In this document: one piece after another, positions 59,469 through 64,000 of the stretch | Position numbering within the stretch: the first letter of the stretch is position 1 | How the letters are laid out: every line of letters begins with the position of its first letter | DNA from: Gallionellales bacterium GWA2_54_124 | GTDB lineage: Bacteria; Pseudomonadota; Gammaproteobacteria; Burkholderiales; Gallionellaceae | Direction: 5' to 3' | Assembly: GCA_001801025.1 (NCBI GenBank) | Contig: MGWO01000003.1 | Coordinates: 4,201-68,200, forward strand | DNA: 64,000 bases | Made by a program: the position numbers and the translations under genes | The notes under the pieces: model-generated | What the model saw: the letters and a program-made list of their open reading frames with translations, nothing else | What the model was told of the DNA's origin: nothing | Database searches by the model: none

Positions 59469-60623
59469 TCACGCCCCTGATTTCTTCTGCTTTTCCCGGA
59501 CAATCTGGTCGTACAAAGTCAGATATCGCTGACAAATGAGATCCCAGGTGTAATTGCTTCTCACAAAGCACTTCAAACGATCACCCATCTGAACAAGGTT
59601 TGTCTGTTTATCCATCATCACCGCAAGTCCTGCAGCCAATCCACTGACCGTCGCCTGAACTACGCTGCCGCCACCAATCTCATCAACCTCATCAAAACCA
59701 CATCTGTCCGTCAACAATACCGGCGTTCCACACACACCGGCTTCGAGCACAACGATAGACATTGCCTCCTGTCTCGATGGAATCACCAGAAATTCGGCCT
59801 CATGATACGCATTGGCCTTATTATCGCCGGCAACATAGCCGACAAAGTGAACTCTATCGCTCATCCCGTGCGCATTAGTCGTTTGCTGCAACTCTTGCAG
59901 CAGACCTCCGTCGGGCCCTGCAAAAACCAGATGGTATGCGGAAAATTGATCTGCAACTTGGAAAAATGCTTGCAACAACAAATCAGGGCCTTTGATGGGA
60001 TTAAGTCTTCCCATAAACAGGATAAAAGGCTGTCCTTCCAGAGCTATTTGCCGTGAAAAAGCAGCATCTCCGCCAAACTGCAAGTCAGCTTCGTTTATCC
60101 CGTTTGGAATAACCGTGACCGCGTCAGCTTTAATTCCGTAACTTTCATAGATCGGAATTTCGTCCGCCGTAACGGCAATATGGCCCGATGCATTTCTGAC
60201 TAAACGATTTCCTATAACAACATTAAATAACTGCTTGATCCAGCGCGAGCGTCCGAACAGTGTTAATTCGCCTGCAGGACAAATGACATAAGGCGTGCCG
60301 GTACGCCTGGCAAGAAAATAAACTAGCACGTTCAACATACGCCAGTGCCCCATCAGGTGGACAACATCCGCTCCGGCAACCAGCTTTTTAAGTTCTACCC
60401 AAGAAAAGCGCATTAAATAAAAACGCTCTGAAAGGCAACGCAACGCAACTACCTCCACACCTTTGAGGCTTTGCATCCGTTCATCGCTTAACCCAACATC
60501 CGAGGTGAGAATCGTGCAGTCAATACCCGCGCGTACCTGTGCTTTGCTCATTTGGTATGTGCGCTCAGCCGTACCTCCGCCGAACACAGGGTCAAGTACT
60601 ACGTTAACATTCAGTACCTTCAT
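59469..60623 (-). CDS. Glycosyltransferase family 4
   Basis: A 384-residue GT-B enzyme. It begins MKVLNVNVVLDPVFGGGTAE and has VHLMGHWRMLNVLVYFLARR, VIPNGINEADL, ILFMGRLNPIKGPDLLLQAF and the donor site VIPSRQEAMSIVVLEAGVCG (EX7E). The ATG at 60623 is the likely start; the frame also has Met codons five and more residues upstream. Acceptor and sugar are unknown. The 95-base AT-rich gap before it may hold a promoter for the fnl genes. Confidence 0.88.
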   Translation of the reverse strand: MKVLNVNVVLDPVFGGGTAERTYQMSKAQVRAGIDCTILTSDVGLSDERMQSLKGVEVVALRCLSERFYLMRFSWVELKKLVAGADVVHLMGHWRMLNVLVYFLARRTGTPYVICPAGELTLFGRSRWIKQLFNVVIGNRLVRNASGHIAVTADEIPIYESYGIKADAVTVIPNGINEADLQFGGDAAFSRQIALEGQPFILFMGRLNPIKGPDLLLQAFFQVADQFSAYHLVFAGPDGGLLQELQQTTNAHGMSDRVHFVGYVAGDNKANAYHEAEFLVIPSRQEAMSIVVLEAGVCGTPVLLTDRCGFDEVDEIGGGSVVQATVSGLAAGLAVMMDKQTNLVQMGDRLKCFVRSNYTWDLICQRYLTLYDQIVREKQKKSGA

Positions 60624-60718
60624 ACCGCGCATCATCAAGGAATTGTGGAACTAACTCTATTATCAAAAACAAACATCTTTGATATCCCTAAATATTAATC
60701 ACGACGATTGATCAAAAA

Positions 60719-61642
60719 TTATGACACGGCTGCGCAAGTAAAATCAGGAACGCCATTTTTTATTGCGTATTTTTGTCCGCAACCGAGACAAATTAATGCA
60801 TCATTATGTTCTCCAGCCAATAAATCTCGATGACAATCCGTACATTGCAACAACTCAATCAGTTCGATTTTACTATTCCGATCGTGTTGAGAAAAAATCT
60901 TACGAATTAGTTTGAGAACCCGTGCTTGCACTTTGCTTCGCCATGTGGAATTCTGCAACAATCTAGTATTCGGTTGCTCTGCCAAAAACTCATGTATTAC
61001 CTCGTCTGGATTAACAATTTGGTAGTCGATCTTATCACTCCAGTAGTAACGAACATGAAACTCAAACGGATGATTAGGAATGACATCCCTAGTAATGATT
61101 TTTTTCACCCGATCTTCATATAGTTCAACCAACTCGCTGTCAACCTGCCATGCGGTTTTTTTTCGGATGATGAGCTTCCCGTTACGCACAGTTATTTCCA
61201 ATCTGTGGTCGGGATAAGGATTTACACGCTCCATAAAGGCATCCGGTACCTCGATGTATCCGGCTTTTGCAACCCGTTGCAACTCCTGCAAAAATCGCTC
61301 GGGATCCGTAGAATGTTCAAGAACATGCGAGGCTATTACAAAATCAAATGATTTGTCTTTAAAAGGCAAATTTTCAACAAATGCCAGAACTGTGGGGCGG
61401 TCCGTAGTCAAAGGAACCCAATGCCTTTCGCCAGTGCTCTCATAGGCATCCACAAGCACATTTGATCGAAAATAGGGATTACCACCAGAACCCACCTCCA
61501 GCACTAATGCATCAGAATCAACCGGGCAGTGCAACCTGCGAAAAGACCATGCAATTTTCTCTTGGCCCAGTAAACGACAGAACATCATAGATAGTGATTC
61601 TGTTAAGTGCTCAACAGGTGCATTCATTTTTACAACTCTCAT
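60719..61642 (-). CDS. SAM methyltransferase fused to a Trm112-like zinc ribbon
   Basis: A 307-residue protein. The class I methyltransferase domain (about 30-150) has LVLEVGSGGNPYFRSNVLVD (SAM loop), NLPFKDKSFDFVIASHVLEH and a following IEVPDAF. At the C-terminus (about 260-303) two Cys pairs, LLQCTDCHRDLL and ICLGCGQKYAIKNGVPDF, look like the Trm112/YcaR zinc ribbon that usually is a separate activator of methyltransferases. It probably methylates a sugar. The ATG overlaps the preceding stop by one base. The gene is AT-rich. Confidence 0.75.
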   Translation of the reverse strand: MRVVKMNAPVEHLTESLSMMFCRLLGQEKIAWSFRRLHCPVDSDALVLEVGSGGNPYFRSNVLVDAYESTGERHWVPLTTDRPTVLAFVENLPFKDKSFDFVIASHVLEHSTDPERFLQELQRVAKAGYIEVPDAFMERVNPYPDHRLEITVRNGKLIIRKKTAWQVDSELVELYEDRVKKIITRDVIPNHPFEFHVRYYWSDKIDYQIVNPDEVIHEFLAEQPNTRLLQNSTWRSKVQARVLKLIRKIFSQHDRNSKIELIELLQCTDCHRDLLAGEHNDALICLGCGQKYAIKNGVPDFTCAAVS

Positions 61643-62346
61643 CAACGCCGGGCCTCTACGAACAATGAATCCTCCACGCGATTATCCAGCATATCTAGAT
61701 TAGGGGTGAGGCCCTCCTGAAATGAACATCGATGAATATCATGGAACCCTGCTTTTTCCAATATTTCCTTGAGCATAATAAAATCGTACATATACTTGTG
61801 ACGCGCATAATGGCTATCATCATCGTCAACAAAGAAATATTGCGTCAGCATTTCTTCTTTTTTCCCCGTCGCATAAAGAGACAATGCATATTCCAAATCT
61901 GGTACTGCAATTCGCACCACACCGCCTTGCTTCAGGACACGAAAACTTTCACGCAGTAAATTCATGGCATCTTTACGGTAAAGGTGTTCCAGAAAATGTG
62001 AAGAATAAACAAAATCTACACTTCCATCAGCCAATGGAATTCCATATGCCAGATCATGATGAATAAAGAAATGGCTCCCCAACAGTCGGCAATATTCTGG
62101 CTCACTATAATATCGATTGGCACCGGTAACTCGATATGCTAATCGATGAATCAAAGAAGGGAAGTTTGCAATTAGTGCGTTGAGGCTCCCATCAATATTA
62201 ATCCAACCAGCGGCCACTGCAAGTCCGCAGCCAAGATTAACTTTTACACTGGCAGAATATTCAACAGGAATATTTTTTTTCTGTCGTCGTTTTAATTTTC
62301 CCAGTAATATTGTGGTGGTATCAACCAACCGGCGCATCAATCTCAT
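61642..62346 (-). CDS. SAM-dependent methyltransferase
   Basis: A 234-residue class I methyltransferase: VNLGCGLAVAAGWINIDGSL (motif I), IPLADGSVDFVYSSHFLEHL (motif IV region), LRESFRVLKQGGVVRIAVPD. The type is common in polysaccharide loci where it methylates sugars or formyl/keto intermediates. It overlaps the next methyltransferase gene, so both may act on one glycan. Low GC compared with the housekeeping half of the window. Confidence 0.85.
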   Translation of the reverse strand: MRLMRRLVDTTTILLGKLKRRQKKNIPVEYSASVKVNLGCGLAVAAGWINIDGSLNALIANFPSLIHRLAYRVTGANRYYSEPEYCRLLGSHFFIHHDLAYGIPLADGSVDFVYSSHFLEHLYRKDAMNLLRESFRVLKQGGVVRIAVPDLEYALSLYATGKKEEMLTQYFFVDDDDSHYARHKYMYDFIMLKEILEKAGFHDIHRCSFQEGLTPNLDMLDNRVEDSLFVEARR

Positions 62347-62425
62347 GTAGTCTCCTTGCCTTGCGTGAAATTCACATCACGATGTTTTGGTGTAATTAAA
62401 TTAGAATGTTCAAACTCAAATAATT

Positions 62426-63328
62426 TCAAGGATAATTCCCAACTAGGCTCAGCGTTTCATGCCATTTACCTGCTATATAGGTATCTGTTTGACAATGTGC
62501 TCTAGGTTGTAATTTAAACAACTCTCCGAACATTCGCCTGTAATCTCGAATAACCAAGGCCAGCAGAACACAGAATGCTAGGACTAAGAAATGAATTTTT
62601 TTCAAATTTAAAAAATATCGGCTTTGAATTATAAAAAATACCCAACGTGTCCTAACGACCCTTTTCCAATTGTTTTTGCCGCGCACACGGTAGGCAAATA
62701 ACACATCTTCCGTAGCGCCGAACTTGCTCGTGCAATAACTACGCAGCAGCAACTCCTGATCCTCACAAAAAAATGGCCCCGGAATTGTATACCGATACTT
62801 GCGGAACCATTCAATTTTTCCCATCCAAGTAGGATGTGCAAAACAGAATCCCTGCCATGGTCTGGCACAGATCAGTTCATGAGTAACAGGACATGGGAGC
62901 AATCCGGTGATTTCGTTGTCATCCGAAATGGTAATGGCACTGGCGGCAACCAGATCCAGAGAGGGATCATCTTGCAATAATGCTATCTGCCTTAAAAATC
63001 GTTCAGGATATGAAACATCATCTTGATCCATGCGGGCGAAGTACCGCCCGCGAGCCTTCTCTATCGCCTCATTTAGCCTAGCTGCCAGCCCCTTATTCAG
63101 ACCATCACGCAGAATTGTTATGCGCGGATCATTAATATCACTCAAGGATTGCAATGCATTATCCGTTGAACCGTCATCGATAATTAGCAGCTCCCAATTG
63201 CAAAATGTTTGATGGACAATCGACAATACGGCCAACCGTAAGTGATGCCCTGCATTAAATATAGGCATAGCGACGGTAATAAGAGGGGAAGAGTCCAATC
63301 CCGGATCAACAGATGAAATTCTATACAA
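62426..63328 (-). CDS. Glycosyltransferase family 2
   Basis: A GT2 enzyme of up to 300 residues: PLITVAMPIFNAGHHLRLAV, LLIIDDGSTDNALQSL, ARGRYFARMDQDDVSYPERF (DxDD metal site) and FCEDQELLLRS. A hydrophobic helix near residues 245-265 suggests membrane attachment. The start is uncertain: no ATG precedes the domain, so TTG at 63328 (overlapping the epimerase gene) or TTG at 63298 must be used. Confidence 0.85.
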   Translation of the reverse strand: MYRISSVDPGLDSSPLITVAMPIFNAGHHLRLAVLSIVHQTFCNWELLIIDDGSTDNALQSLSDINDPRITILRDGLNKGLAARLNEAIEKARGRYFARMDQDDVSYPERFLRQIALLQDDPSLDLVAASAITISDDNEITGLLPCPVTHELICARPWQGFCFAHPTWMGKIEWFRKYRYTIPGPFFCEDQELLLRSYCTSKFGATEDVLFAYRVRGKNNWKRVVRTRWVFFIIQSRYFLNLKKIHFLVLAFCVLLALVIRDYRRMFGELFKLQPRAHCQTDTYIAGKWHETLSLVGNYP

Positions 63329-64000
63329 AACAATTCCTTAACCAATCACGCGTCATCAACAACCCTTCCTGAAATCCAATTTTTGGCATCCAGCCTGTAT
63401 GCTGTCTCAACTTGGCAGAATCCAGCACATTGGCATGCACATCAAACACACGCACCGGAAAATGTTCAATACAAATCTTACAGCCGATCTCACTCATCAG
63501 AGGGTATATCTCCTCCACAACATCCATATTAGAACGTCCGATACCCGAGCCAATGTTGTACGTTTGCGACAAACACCCATATTCCAGGGCACTAACGATA
63601 CCTGACGCCAAATCATTTACATAAATATAATCGCGAACAGTACCCCGCTCTCCAAATATCTTTACCGGCTGATCCTTCATTATTGACGCCATCGCCGTAG
63701 CAATGAATCCTTGTCCTGAAAAAGGCCGCTGCCCAACCCCATATGCATTGGCCGGACGCACACAAATAAACTTCAGCCCGTGCGTGGCAGCATATAAATA
63801 GGCATAATTTTCCAGTGTCAGCTTTGTTACTCCATAGGGTGAAATCGGTTTGGCGGGATGTTCCTCTGAAATGGGTAACTTGGTCGCTTCGCCATATACC
63901 GTTCCACCTGAGGACACCAACACTAACTTCACCCCCCTATCCGCGGCCTCAGCGAATAGCTGTACCGTTGGCGGCAAGTTTTGCAGCAAATCAGCCAACG
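63321..64000 (-). CDS. NAD-dependent nucleotide-sugar epimerase, partial (5' end outside window)
   Basis: The last 226 or so residues of a GalE/WbpP-like SDR. LVLVSSGGTVYGEATKLPIS holds the catalytic Ser/Thr, SPYGVTKLTLENYAYLYAAT the YxxxK pair, and RPANAYGVGQRP and VRDYIYVNDLASGI the substrate loops. The N-terminal Rossmann glycine motif is beyond the window. Likely a UDP-sugar 4-epimerase supplying the glycan. Confidence 0.85.
   Translation of the reverse strand, partial: LADLLQNLPPTVQLFAEAADRGVKLVLVSSGGTVYGEATKLPISEEHPAKPISPYGVTKLTLENYAYLYAATHGLKFICVRPANAYGVGQRPFSGQGFIATAMASIMKDQPVKIFGERGTVRDYIYVNDLASGIVSALEYGCLSQTYNIGSGIGRSNMDVVEEIYPLMSEIGCKICIEHFPVRVFDVHANVLDSAKLRQHTGWMPKIGFQEGLLMTRDWLRNCFV

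Overview
The window is a bacterial chromosome segment, most likely from a betaproteobacterium of the Nitrosomonadales/Gallionellaceae kind. That placement is an inference from gene content and protein style (dimeric dUTPase, mre-mrd-rlpA order, long glycosylation locus); no rRNA or other taxonomic marker is present. The first bases are a run of 12 G, which looks like a contig edge or sequencing artefact. Almost all of the DNA is coding, and many genes overlap by 1 to 11 bases.

Layout. (1) 0-0.5 kb: edge sequence and a decayed IS66-type transposase tail. (2) 0.5-12.9 kb: the redox chaperone Hsp33, an all-alpha dUTPase, a REC-REC-GGDEF-EAL protein whose first receiver is degenerate, a large AsmA-like DUF748 protein, then a tight same-strand run of an EAL-CBS-GGDEF protein, a chemoreceptor, a PlsC acyltransferase and an OlsB-like N-acyltransferase. 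The last two could make ornithine lipid. (3) 13-20.9 kb: dgkA, then on the minus strand the rod-shape and cell-wall elongation operon mreB-mreC-mreD-mrdA-rodA-rlpA, followed by hslR and a membrane-anchored thioredoxin. (4) 20.9-24.6 kb: gatCAB and an NlpC/P60 peptidase. (5) 24.6-29.7 kb: a gene-free 0.63-kb stretch with an inverted-repeat element and a tandem glycine riboswitch with an intrinsic terminator, which controls gcvT-gcvH-gcvP. (6) 29.7-33.8 kb: tpx, a PfkB-family kinase, a glycine-zipper lipoprotein, waaA and apaH.

(7) 33.9-64 kb: a surface-polysaccharide (O-antigen/LPS) locus. It holds three acyltransferase-3 proteins, an O-antigen-ligase-like membrane protein, many glycosyltransferases, two methyltransferases (one fused to a Trm112-like zinc ribbon), a DUF6492-like protein, one unassigned protein, the complete dTDP-L-rhamnose set (rfbBDAC), waaC, and a gene set matching the Pseudomonas aeruginosa O11 order wbjB-C-D-E-F-wbpL-wbpM (UDP-L-FucNAc synthesis, its transferase, a 4-keto-reductase, the initiating transferase and a 4,6-dehydratase). 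Here rfbBDAC plus waaC sit between the wbjF-like and wbpL-like genes. No Wzx flippase or ABC exporter was recognised, so the locus probably continues past the window end, where the last gene is cut.

I found no CRISPR array, tRNA, rRNA, complete transposon or prophage. I see no clearly new biological system. The most unusual items are the degenerate receiver, the possible signalling/lipid operon, the repeat element beside the riboswitch, the family of short-period intercistronic spacers, the methyltransferase-zinc-ribbon fusion, and two unassigned polysaccharide-locus proteins.
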